Origin: Acidithiobacillus ferrooxidans ATCC 23270
GTDB lineage: Bacteria > Pseudomonadota > Gammaproteobacteria > Acidithiobacillales > Acidithiobacillaceae
DNA: 64,000 nucleotides
Reading direction: 5' to 3'
NCBI RefSeq assembly: GCF_000021485.1
Contig: NC_011761.1
Coordinates: 1,208,001 to 1,272,000, forward strand
Shown here: positions 17,870 to 25,658 of the stretch, one piece after another
Position numbering within the stretch: the first letter of the stretch is position 1
Layout: the number at the start of each line of letters is the position of its first letter
Position numbers and translations under genes: made by a program
Notes under the pieces: generated by a model
What the model was told of the DNA's origin: nothing
Database searches by the model: none
The model's input: the letters and a program-made list of their open reading frames with translations, nothing else

Positions 17870-18082
17870 TCAGCCAGCACTGGTTTGAGCCTCTGCTGTC
17901 TTGGTCGACGTCGCCAGGCACGACTTCTCGTAGGCTTCGATGTCGACCTGCCGATACAGCACGCGCCCCTTCAGCTTCATGAATTTCGGCCCGATGCCTT
18001 CGCTGCGCCAGCGCTCAAGGCAGGCCTCGCTGAGATGCCAGCGCGCGGCCAGTTGTTGTTGGTTGAGGTGAACGACTTCCAT
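17870..18082 (-). CDS. Helix-turn-helix protein, AlpA/excisionase-like
   Basis: 70 residues from the ATG at 18082, which follows a strong GGAAGGAG by 6 nt. A MerR-like HTH_17 fold is visible: HLNQQQLAARWHLSEACLER (about 5-24), then WRSEGIGPKFMKLKGRVLY and a YEKSCLA tail. Such proteins act as excisionases or as activators of integrase genes in islands and prophages. No integrase is found in the window, so this is probably a leftover of the element's mobility module. The frame is open upstream, but the ribosome-binding site settles the start. Confidence 0.72.
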   Translation of the reverse strand: MEVVHLNQQQLAARWHLSEACLERWRSEGIGPKFMKLKGRVLYRQVDIEAYEKSCLATSTKTAEAQTSAG

Positions 18083-18249
18083 TTTGGCTCCTTCCGAATG
18101 AGTTGGCAGGAGTCCATGAAGGCGCTGTTCCGCCCACGAGCCAAGCGATATGTTGCGCCGAACTATTCGCCGCAGTTCTTGCGGAGATTGATGCCGCAAT
18201 TCTCCGCATGCGACAAAAGTTACTGATCGGGAATATGGTTATAAGAGGA

Positions 18250-18475
18250 CTATGCACCGTCTAGTGGCAAGGGGGCGATTCCCGTTGGATGCTCATCCAA
18301 CACATAGCTTGTGCTGCGCCCGCCCGCATCCATTTTCTGCAGCACGCCCCGCGCCAGCAGGTCGTTGATGTCGCGCAGCGCCGTATCCGGCGAGCGTGTG
18401 TTGCGCTTGATCGACGGCACGATGAAGGGTGTCGAGGAACCAGGCAAGCCACTCGGTGACATCCACCTTATACGA
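18250..18475 (-). pseudogene. Fic-family protein, internally deleted C-terminal remnant
   Basis: Two pieces of a Fic/DUF4172-type AMP-transferase are readable in different frames. Upstream (about 18475-18400) is [20 protein letters not shown], a helix from the Fic core. Then, after a loss that shifts the frame, comes SPDTALRDINDLLARGVL and DAGGRSTSYVL, the winged-helix end. The HPFXXGNGR active site is missing. The fragment therefore has an out-of-frame internal deletion and no N-terminus; it cannot make a working enzyme. Confidence 0.6.
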
Positions 18476-18479
18476 CCAT

Positions 18480-18860
18480 TACGGCAGTTTCGCCCGCCCT
18501 TGGGTCGGTTATGGCGGCAGTCGGCAAGTTTTGTTCGATCTCGCCAATCAGCTTGTTACACATCATCGGGGCGTCAAGCCCTATCGGTCCCGCTATTGGC
18601 GGGATACACCACGTTCCCGGGAAGCGCCGGGGTGTCAGTGACAGGAGGCTGGAAATGCCGAAAGTTGCCTTTGCATCCAACGACCACGTCGGACAAGGTA
18701 ATCGTCACTCAGCACCGAATTTTTCAGATATCACGGGATGGCGGCGTTCGCCTCCAGCCTCGATGAGCTCGACGGCCTCACCGTGAGTTGGCGAAGTACG
18801 TCGTGTCACGTGATTACCTGACTGTGGCCGAGGTGCTCGGGCTGGTTCCGAGACCTATGG
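18480..18860. other. Right edge of the ssrA island, no intact gene
   Basis: About 380 nt between the Fic remnant and the metallophosphatase gene. A short plus-strand frame with a good ribosome-binding site (AGGAGG near 18643) starts MPKVAFASNDHVGQGN and ends after about 45 codons; it may be the broken start of a small protein but I cannot name it. I looked for a repeat of the ssrA 3' end that would mark the element's right attachment site and found none. Confidence 0.4.
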
Positions 18861-18865
18861 GTACC

Positions 18866-19687
18866 TCAATGCAGGGAGACCTGGGATTCCTCATCCCAGT
18901 GCACCAGTTCCAGGCGCCCCGTTGCGTGTTCCACGAGCGCCGTGCAACTCTCCACCCAGTCGCCGTCGTTGTGATACAGGATGCCTTCGATTTCCTTGAT
19001 CTCCGCATGATGAATATGGCCGCAGATGACCCCTTCGTAGCCCTCCCGGCGGCATGCCTGCGCCAAGACCTGTTCATAGTCGCCAATGAACTGCACCGCC
19101 TGTTTGACGCGGCGTTTTATGGTCGCGCTCAGGGACCAGCGACTATGCAGACCGATGCGGCGTATCGCCCATTGATACCGGCGATTGATGAAAAGGAGCA
19201 GCGTATAGCCGTGATCCCCGAGCCGGGTAAGCCAGGGAGCGTACCGCATCGTCACATCGAATTGATCCCCATGGATCACCCATAAGCGGCGGCCGTCGGC
19301 GGTCTCGTGAACGCAGCTGTCCACGATCTGGATATCTCCCAGGAGGATACGTTCCCCCTCTACAGGGACGAGATCGGAAAGCATTTCAAAAACCGGGTCA
19401 TGGTTGCCCCGTACATAGCGTACCTGCACCCCATGCCGGGCGAGACGAAGGATCTTTTGTACCACCGTATTGTGCGCGGGCGGCCAGTACCAGCGGCGCT
19501 TGAGTTGCCAGAGGTCGAGGATGTCTCCCACCAGATACAGGTATTCGCAGTGGTAATGACGCAGAAAGGAGAGCAAAGCCTCCGCCTGGCAGCCTCGAGT
19601 GCCCAGATGAATATCGGAAATAAAAATGGCGCGGCAGAAGACACCGAGCGGCTCCTCAGCATTCTTCGGCGCAGTGTGCGGCGGCAT
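18866..19687 (-). CDS. LpxH-like metallophosphatase (UDP-2,3-diacylglucosamine hydrolase family)
   Basis: Calcineurin-type metallophosphoesterase, 273 residues. All metal-binding motifs are present: FISDIHLG near 22-29, VGDILDLW near 53-60, RGNHDP near 94-99, HGDQFD near 139-144 and CGHIHHAEI near 218-226. The overall layout (GTRG after the first motif, long insert before GHIHH) matches the LpxH-related group often annotated as UDP-2,3-diacylglucosamine diphosphatase. The window has no other lpxH, so this may be the working lipid A enzyme, or it may act on a glycolipid with the nearby glycosyltransferases. It is transcribed away from them. Confidence 0.8.
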   Translation of the reverse strand: MPPHTAPKNAEEPLGVFCRAIFISDIHLGTRGCQAEALLSFLRHYHCEYLYLVGDILDLWQLKRRWYWPPAHNTVVQKILRLARHGVQVRYVRGNHDPVFEMLSDLVPVEGERILLGDIQIVDSCVHETADGRRLWVIHGDQFDVTMRYAPWLTRLGDHGYTLLLFINRRYQWAIRRIGLHSRWSLSATIKRRVKQAVQFIGDYEQVLAQACRREGYEGVICGHIHHAEIKEIEGILYHNDGDWVESCTALVEHATGRLELVHWDEESQVSLH

Positions 19688-19927
19688 GAGACCCCCTGGT
19701 CAGGTCGAGGTTGAGGATTTTTTGCCCCGGTAGTATAGCCGCAAACCTGGGAAGAGATGCACTAGGTCAACATCAAACCAGCGGGAACCCTCCCAGCTTT
19801 TCTGAATAGCTCACGCCTATGCGCAGGTCAGGTATTCCGCAGACGTTCACGAAACTGTCACATTCGATCGGTATGATTCACGATGACACTTCGGTATCGC
19901 CCATCTACGGATATTCAGGAGAATGCC

Positions 19928-20173
19928 ATGACCTCCATGCACGAAACACCGGATAGCCATGAACAAGTCCCGTTCAGTCCCGTCCCGCTCCCCGAAACGC
20001 CGGCTTCCGTAGCCGCACCGATGATGAGCGACCCTGAGCTTCGGCATCACCGGATCGCCGAGGCTGCCTATTTTCTGGCGGAACAGAAAGGATTCCCGGC
20101 CGACCAGGCGGAAGCCTGTTGGCTCGCCGCCGAACAGGACATAGACCGGGAAGGGCTTGCCGCAGAGCGGTAG
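19928..20173 (+). CDS. Small DUF2934-type protein
   Basis: 81 residues, mostly acidic with a proline-rich start. The C-terminal part RIAEAAYFLAEQKGF followed by AEACWLAAEQDI is the DUF2934 signature; the family has no known role. The ATG at 19928 follows AGGAGA by about 5 nt; an upstream in-frame ATG at 19883 lacks a ribosome-binding site. It is about 195 nt before the first glycosyltransferase gene and divergent from the metallophosphatase. Confidence 0.7.
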   Translation: MTSMHETPDSHEQVPFSPVPLPETPASVAAPMMSDPELRHHRIAEAAYFLAEQKGFPADQAEACWLAAEQDIDREGLAAER

Positions 20174-20269
20174 GGTGGTGATGCTCAACAGTACCCGTCC
20201 GTGGGCAAGAAACCTTTCTCACAGTAGCTTGGAGGGCACCCCTTGCGCTGGTATGGGCAGGTACTGAAT

Positions 20270-20371
20270 ATGGCCGTACCGCGTGGAATGGCGGGAGCAG
20301 CTCTGCTGGAGATCCTGGAGTGCATGCGGATCGCGGCTGTCCGGTTCTCGCCCGAGACCAGTGGCGCATGA
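20270..20371 (+). CDS. Possible 33-residue upstream reading frame
   Basis: A short frame (MAVPRGMAGAALLEILECMR, then IAAVRFSPETSGA) whose TGA overlaps the ATG of the glycosyltransferase at 20368 by 4 nt. Only a weak ribosome-binding site is visible. It could couple translation to the next gene or be chance; no homology recognised. Confidence 0.25.
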   Translation: MAVPRGMAGAALLEILECMRIAAVRFSPETSGA

Positions 20372-21504
20372 CGGAAACCGCGATGCGGGTCACCCTGGTT
20401 ACGGAGACCTACCCGCCCGAGATCAATGGGGTGGCCATCACCCTGGGGCGCGCCGTCGAGGCCTTGCAGGCCCGAGGCCATGAGGTCACCCTCATCCGTC
20501 CGCGACAAGCGGGGGAATCCCCGAGTCCGGGCCTCATGCCCGCGCTGCCCCTCTTTTTTTACCGCCAGGTGCGCATCGGGTGTGCCACCCCTATCACCCT
20601 GCAGCGCTGGTTGCGGGATTGGGGCAGCGAGATCGTCCATATCGCTACGGAAGGTCCTTTGGGCCTCGCCGCCCTCATCGCCGCACGGCGTCTGCACATT
20701 CCCGCGGTAACCAGCTTCCATACCAATTTTGATCAGTATGCCGCACATTACGGGTTATCCCTGCTGGGCCACGGGGCGAGAATTTATCTGCGCGCCTTTC
20801 ATAATGCGGGCAAACTCACGCTGGTTCCCAGCCAGAGCACATTGGATCGTCTGCAGGCGCAAGGATTTCAGCAATTACGCCGTTGGGGTAGAGGCGTGGA
20901 TACCGTGCGTTTTCATCCCCAATGGCGGGACGATGCGCTGCGGGAAAGCTTGGGCCTGGGGCCGGAGGGCCGACTCTTGCTGTATGTGGGGCGACTGGCT
21001 CCCGAAAAGAATCTCACACCGCTCATCACTGCCTTTCGCACATTGCGCCGGAACGGTCTCACAGCGGTGCTCGTGCTGGTGGGCGACGGTCCCTTGCGCC
21101 CAGGGTTCAGCCGCCTCTCCCAAGAAGGCATTCTCTGTGTCGGCATGCAGCAGGGCATGGATCTGGCGCGCTGGTATGCCAGCGCCGATCTGTTCTGCTT
21201 CCCCTCCTGCAGTGAAACCTTCGGGAATGTGGTGCTCGAAGCCGAAGCCAGCGGCCTGCCGATCCTCGCTTATGATTGCCCTGGGGTGAACGAACAGGTG
21301 AGTGATGCGGTTCATGGACTGCTCCTGCCTCCGGGCAGTGACTGGGCCCCCATGTTACAACTCCTCAGCAAGGATTCCGGTCTCCGCCAAAAGTTCGGTG
21401 CGGCCGGTCGTCTGCGGGCCGAATCCCAGAGCTGGGTGCACAGTTTCGACGTGCTCGAAGCCGCCTATCGCGAACAACTAGGATCCGAACCTGCTCCGCC
21501 GTAA
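20368..21504 (+). CDS. Glycosyltransferase, GT4 family (GT-B fold)
   Basis: About 378 residues. The N-terminal acceptor domain starts RVTLVTETYPPEINGVA, the MgtA/SqdX-like opening with a glycine-rich loop, and has SFHTNFDQYAAHYG near 117-130. The C-terminal donor domain has YVGRLAPEKNL near 209-219, VLVGDGPLR, and the nucleotide-sugar EX7E motif in SETFGNVVLEAEASGLP near 280-296. These features suggest an alpha-glycosyltransferase acting on a lipid or polyprenol acceptor, but donor and acceptor cannot be read from sequence. An in-frame ATG at 20383 also fits. It is followed 33 nt later by a second GT4 gene. Confidence 0.85.
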   Translation: MTETAMRVTLVTETYPPEINGVAITLGRAVEALQARGHEVTLIRPRQAGESPSPGLMPALPLFFYRQVRIGCATPITLQRWLRDWGSEIVHIATEGPLGLAALIAARRLHIPAVTSFHTNFDQYAAHYGLSLLGHGARIYLRAFHNAGKLTLVPSQSTLDRLQAQGFQQLRRWGRGVDTVRFHPQWRDDALRESLGLGPEGRLLLYVGRLAPEKNLTPLITAFRTLRRNGLTAVLVLVGDGPLRPGFSRLSQEGILCVGMQQGMDLARWYASADLFCFPSCSETFGNVVLEAEASGLPILAYDCPGVNEQVSDAVHGLLLPPGSDWAPMLQLLSKDSGLRQKFGAAGRLRAESQSWVHSFDVLEAAYREQLGSEPAPP

Positions 21505-21537
21505 TGACACTTGAATCACTTTCGCAAGGACACCCCG

Positions 21538-22752
21538 ATGCGCATACTGATGCTCTCCGATACCTATTTCCCCCGCATCAGCGGGGTCGCCACCTCGATT
21601 CGCAGCTTTCGTAGGGGGCTGCAGGGACTTGGACACACGGTGGATCTGCTGGTCCCCGATTATGGGTCTTCCGTGCCGAACGATGATTCCGGCATCATGC
21701 GTGTGCCGGCCTGGAAAACGGGTTTTTATCCCGAAGAGCGATTGATGTGGCCTTGGGCACTCCTGCGCATGTCCCGTGAGCTGGCCGCCCGTCGCTATGA
21801 CCTGCTGCATGTCCAAACCCCCTTTGCCGCCCATTATATGGGCACCCATCTCGCCCGTAGGCTGGAGATACCGGTCCTGAGCTCCTACCACACCTATTTT
21901 GAGGCCTACATCGGTCACTATTATGCGGGCATACCCAAAATCCTGCGCCAAGCCCTGGCCCGGATCCCCTCACGTCAGCAGTGCCAGGCGGTAGATGGTG
22001 TGATCGTGCCCTCCATGGCCATGGCGAACGTGCTCTGGGGCTACGGCGTCAATACCCCGATCCGGGTCATCCCCACCGGCATTGATCTGACTGTGCAGAC
22101 AACGGGGGATCGGTCCGCCTTTCGCGATCGCCACGGCATCGCGGCAGACCGTTTGGTACTGCTTTATGCCGGGCGGATCGCTCCCGAAAAGAACATCGCC
22201 CTGCTGCTGGAAGTGGTCGGGCACCTGCGCGCGATTTTTCCGGATATCCTCTTGCTTCTGGCGGGCGACGGCCCTTTCAGGGAATCCCTGGAACAGCAGG
22301 TCGTGGAGAAGGATCTGACGGAGCAGGTTCGCTTTCTCGGCTATCTGGACCATGACACGGACTTGCGGGATGCCTATGCCGCCGCCGATCTTCTGGTGTT
22401 CGCCTCGGAAACCGAGACGCAGGGCATGGTATTGCTTGAAGCCCTGGCGGCGGGGCTACCTCTCGTCGCCATTGCGGCCATGGGTGCGGCGGACTTTGTG
22501 ACCAGTGGCCGCGGCACACGACCCGCACCGGCCCAAGCGTCCGGTTTTGCCGAGGTCTGTGCCGGCATTTTATCCAATGACATGCTGCGCGCGCGGATGG
22601 CGCAGGAAGCCAGACAACTGGCCACCCAATGGACCGAACCGGCCATGGCTGAACGTCTGCAGGCGTTTTACGCTGTTGCCGTCGCGGGCGGCAAGTCTGC
22701 TTCGAACCCCGCGGGTACATCATCCGCCCCTCATCGCACCAGTTCCAGATGA
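21538..22752 (+). CDS. Glycosyltransferase, GT4 family (second copy type)
   Basis: About 404 residues from ATG at 21538, which follows AAGGA by 7 nt. Start RILMLSDTYFPRISGVATSI, then SSYHTYFEAYIGHYYAG near 120-136, YAGRIAPEKNIALLLEV near 209-225, LLAGDGPFRESL, and EX7E in SETETQGMVLLEALAAGLP. It shares the same architecture as its neighbour, so the two may be successive transferases or diverged duplicates. The last about 40 residues (AGGKSASNPAGTSSAPHRTS) are low-complexity and run into the phosphatase relic on the other strand. Confidence 0.85.
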   Translation: MRILMLSDTYFPRISGVATSIRSFRRGLQGLGHTVDLLVPDYGSSVPNDDSGIMRVPAWKTGFYPEERLMWPWALLRMSRELAARRYDLLHVQTPFAAHYMGTHLARRLEIPVLSSYHTYFEAYIGHYYAGIPKILRQALARIPSRQQCQAVDGVIVPSMAMANVLWGYGVNTPIRVIPTGIDLTVQTTGDRSAFRDRHGIAADRLVLLYAGRIAPEKNIALLLEVVGHLRAIFPDILLLLAGDGPFRESLEQQVVEKDLTEQVRFLGYLDHDTDLRDAYAAADLLVFASETETQGMVLLEALAAGLPLVAIAAMGAADFVTSGRGTRPAPAQASGFAEVCAGILSNDMLRARMAQEARQLATQWTEPAMAERLQAFYAVAVAGGKSASNPAGTSSAPHRTSSR

Positions 22753-22991
22753 ACATCCAGATACGCAACGGGTACCGCGCAGTTCTCCACCCGGTCCTCA
22801 TCATTATTGGCGCATGACACCTCCATCACCTTGATTTCCGTGTGATGGAAATTGTCGCAGATCGCTCCGGCGTAGCCCTGGCTGCGACAGGTCTGCGCCA
22901 GACCTGCTTGTTCGCGATCATCGAGGTACCGTATTGAACGGTTTCCTGAGTTGGCGCCTAAGCACGATCCACAATACCCAATAATGTGCAC
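22731..22991 (-). pseudogene. Decayed C-terminal copy of the LpxH-like metallophosphatase
   Basis: The minus-strand translation aligns by eye with the last third of the phosphatase at 18.9-19.7 kb: REQAGLAQTCRSQGYAGAIC against YEQVLAQACRREGYEGVIC, HHTEIKVMEV against HHAEIKEIEG, and DEDRVENCAV against DGDWVESCTA, ending HLELVR against RLELVH. The metal-binding GHIHH has become DNFHH, and the N-terminal two-thirds are gone. It overlaps the 3' end of the second glycosyltransferase by 22 nt. Confidence 0.65.
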
Positions 22992-23480
22992 ATAGAATAA
23001 TTTTTGGATCGTTTATCTAATTGATTATTATCTTATTTAATGGCATGGCGAATCTGTCGCGGATAAGTCCTGTCGATGGGTTGACATCCGGCTGAAAAAG
23101 AATTAAACCTGCATCATACAAAACGATAAACGCATGTTAACATATTTGTTACATGCATCTGTTCGGCATCGAGTGGTGATGGATGGGTTTTCCATACGCT
23201 CCGGGTCCCAATCAGGCGGAGTGCCTGTGCGGTGGTCGCAGGACTGCGTATTCCGGTCAAAGGCGATCAGCGCGATGGCCGTGGTTCTTTTTTGTGAATC
23301 TGTATCAGTGAATCACCATGTTTATGAATGCTAACAAGGCGAATGGTGGTTCGTAACGTTTGGGATGTTTTCGATGTCGGGGATTTGTCTTTCGGCGCGA
23401 ATCGTTAACGAAGGGGGCAACAAAGGCAGGTGTGGGTTTGCAGCCCGGGAAAGGAAGAAACAAAAAAAGGGAGATCAAAT
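22992..23480. promoter_or_regulatory. Long AT-rich leader before the Cyc2-like gene
   Basis: About 490 nt with no convincing gene. It begins AT-rich (22985-23045). A perfect -35 TTGACA lies at 23081-23086, with a poor -10 TAAACC 17 bp on. An imperfect dyad GCATGT...ACATGC (23132-23156) follows. The ribosome-binding site AAAGGGAGA is at 23466-23474. If transcription starts near 23116, the leader is about 365 nt. Confidence 0.4.
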
Positions 23481-24929
23481 ATGAAAATTGAGTCGCGGAG
23501 CAGCATGCAGTGGAAGCACAAAATTCGTTGGGCTACATGCGCTACATTTATGGTCGGGGTGGCCGCATGTTCGGGCAATGCGTGGGCATTGCCGACATTC
23601 GCTCGTCAGACTGGCTGGTCGTGCGCAACGTGCCATACATCCTATCCTCAACTCACCCCCATGGGTCGTATGTTCAAGCTGCTGGGGTATACCAGTAATA
23701 ATGTTCAGCGGCAGCAGAAACTGGAAGCAAAGTTTGGAAAAAGCACCGCACTTCTGCTGATGCGCGTATCCCAGTTTTCGATTTTTTTTCAGGCGAGCTA
23801 TGCCAATGTGGCCGGGGGCCAGGCGGCCTTTAATGGGGCGGGGGTATCCAACCCGCCGGGTAACCAGAATGACATTCAATTTCCGCAACAGGTGAGTTTG
23901 TTCTATGCGGGGGAAATCACCCCCCATATCGGTGCATTCCTGCATCTGACATACAGCGGCAGAGGCGGTTTCGGTATGGACGACAGCGACATCCGTTGGG
24001 CGCACCCATGGAACCTGGGTCCCGATCAACTGCTGATCACCGGTGTCGAAGTGAATAATACGCCGACCGAGCCGGACATCTACAACACGGTACCAGACTG
24101 GTATGCGCCATTTTCGAGTTCCAAATATAGTGCCATCCGGCAGATACCCACCACCTTTATCGAAGGGGCGCATGGCGCCGGTTATCCTCTTGCGGGTATC
24201 GGCACTTACGAAGCCTATATTTTTGGGCAGGATAAGGCCAACTGGCTCTACTTCGAGGCGGACGGATACACCAACGCGGACGGTATTGGTGTACAGGCGA
24301 ACTCCGGAGGAGCATTCGGATATGCTAATGACGGCAGAATGCAGGGTGTCGCTCCCTATGTTCGTCTGGCCTATCAGCGCGACTGGGGTAACTGGAACTG
24401 GGAAGTCGGTACCTATGGGATGTGGAGTCGCCTGTATGATAGTCCCAATACCAAAGGCGGCCCGGTAGACAGTTTCGATGATTTTGATCTGGATAGCCAA
24501 TTGCAATGGCTGGATACGACGGACAACAGCAATGTCACATTGCACGCGGACTGGATACACGAGGATCAGGGCTTTGGCGCTTTTGGTGGTCCGACCAGTA
24601 ATCTTTCCAGTACGGCAACTGGACATCTCAACTCTCTCAATATAAATGGTTCCTACTGGTATCATGATCATTATGGTGTATCCGGTGGATATCTGGACAC
24701 CTGGGGTTCTGCCAACCCTGATCTCTGGGGAACGAGCTATTCCCATAATGGGTCTCCGGATACCAACGGAGAATGGATCGAGGCGTCTTATTTGCCCTGG
24801 TGGAACACCAGATTCTCGTTGCGGTATACCATGTTTAACCAATTTCGCGGGCTGACGAACAGTACGGCCACGAGTTTCGGCGCCTCGGCATACAATACGC
24901 TGGAGCTGCTGACCTGGATTTCATTTTAA
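23481..24929 (+). CDS. Cyc2-like outer-membrane monohaem cytochrome-porin
   Basis: 482 residues. A signal peptide (about 1-36, ending GNAWA) is followed by one haem site CATCH near 47-51 within ARQTGWSCATCHTSYPQLTP, the hallmark start of Cyc2 proteins. The remaining about 420 residues alternate polar and aromatic residues, with many Gly-Asn-Trp-Tyr turns, and end in a terminal Phe (LLTWISF), as expected of a single-chain beta barrel. Cyc2 of A. ferrooxidans takes electrons from Fe(II) at the cell surface; this protein has the same length and plan. It is paired with a c4-type cytochrome gene 14 nt on, but no oxidase or rusticyanin gene is nearby. Its substrate cannot be told from sequence. Confidence 0.85.
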   Translation: MKIESRSSMQWKHKIRWATCATFMVGVAACSGNAWALPTFARQTGWSCATCHTSYPQLTPMGRMFKLLGYTSNNVQRQQKLEAKFGKSTALLLMRVSQFSIFFQASYANVAGGQAAFNGAGVSNPPGNQNDIQFPQQVSLFYAGEITPHIGAFLHLTYSGRGGFGMDDSDIRWAHPWNLGPDQLLITGVEVNNTPTEPDIYNTVPDWYAPFSSSKYSAIRQIPTTFIEGAHGAGYPLAGIGTYEAYIFGQDKANWLYFEADGYTNADGIGVQANSGGAFGYANDGRMQGVAPYVRLAYQRDWGNWNWEVGTYGMWSRLYDSPNTKGGPVDSFDDFDLDSQLQWLDTTDNSNVTLHADWIHEDQGFGAFGGPTSNLSSTATGHLNSLNINGSYWYHDHYGVSGGYLDTWGSANPDLWGTSYSHNGSPDTNGEWIEASYLPWWNTRFSLRYTMFNQFRGLTNSTATSFGASAYNTLELLTWISF

Positions 24930-24943
24930 GGAGGGGGTGGGCT

Positions 24944-25585
24944 ATGTATCCTGTATTATCATCGAGCCGTTTCGCTCCTTCCCAAAAGAAGGGTGTTATC
25001 TGCACTGCCGCCGTAGCGTTGGCGATATTGAGCGCAGGTCCAGCACTGGCGCAGGTGCCACAATCTGTCCATCAGTCATGCATGATCTGCCACGGGCAGA
25101 CCGGCGAAAATACCATCTATCCGATGGTTCCGCGCCTGAGCGGCCAACAGGTGCAATATCTGGCATGGCAGCTGAAGCAGTTCAAGGCGCATACCCGTGC
25201 GGATCAAAATGCGCAGATTTACATGTGGCCGGTCGCGCAGGCCATGAGTCAGAAGGAAATCCAGTCGGTTGCGAAGTATTATGCGGCGCAATCGCCCATG
25301 CACAGCGCATCCTCGCCACGTCCCGGAGTCTCCGCGGGTAAGCAGATATTCCTGCAGGGGGTCGCTGCACAGGGTGTTCCCGCGTGTATGGCCTGCCACG
25401 CCGTGAACGCGACAGGTCGAGGGATATTCCCGCGACTGGCCGGGCAGCGATATGCATATATCGTTCAGCAGCTAACCTATCTGCATGATGGAAACCGGGT
25501 GAATCCCATCATGCAGCCCGTGGCGGAAAAGCTGACCAACCGGCAAATGCGGGAGGTGGCGGCTTATCTGTCCGGTCTGCATTGA
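24944..25585 (+). CDS. Dihaem c4-type periplasmic cytochrome c
   Basis: 213 residues. A signal peptide ends near AGPALAQ (about 36). Two haem c domains follow, with CMICH near 46-50 and CMACH near 146-150, and likely axial Met ligands in YPMVPRL/WPVAQAMS and in NPIMQPVAEKL. The repeat of PRLSGQQVQYLAWQLKQF and PRLAGQRYAYIVQQL shows the internal duplication of cytochrome c4. In the rus operon of A. ferrooxidans, Cyc1 of this class receives electrons from Cyc2; here the order and 14-nt spacing behind the Cyc2-like gene imply the same partnership. A strong GGAGGGGG site precedes the ATG. Confidence 0.88.
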   Translation: MYPVLSSSRFAPSQKKGVICTAAVALAILSAGPALAQVPQSVHQSCMICHGQTGENTIYPMVPRLSGQQVQYLAWQLKQFKAHTRADQNAQIYMWPVAQAMSQKEIQSVAKYYAAQSPMHSASSPRPGVSAGKQIFLQGVAAQGVPACMACHAVNATGRGIFPRLAGQRYAYIVQQLTYLHDGNRVNPIMQPVAEKLTNRQMREVAAYLSGLH

Positions 25586-25658
25586 GATCAATGAGGTGCG
25601 GTGGAGGCGCAGACTCTGGCACGCCCGGTATGGGCCATGTCCGGGTCTGCCACCAAAC

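Noticed and set aside
18658-18786. Short plus-strand frame starting MPKVAFASND, resembling the opening of NifX/iron-molybdenum cofactor-binding proteins
   Set aside because: Similarity covers about ten residues only and the frame ends after 43 codons; too little to name a family.
18640-18865. Possible attachment-site repeat of the ssrA 3' end at the right edge of the island
   Set aside because: Only a 7-base match (GCCTCCA) was found by eye, no better than chance; no att call is made.
23134-23334. 66-codon plus-strand frame in the Cyc2-like leader
   Set aside because: No ribosome-binding site, odd composition and no family features; treated as non-coding leader.
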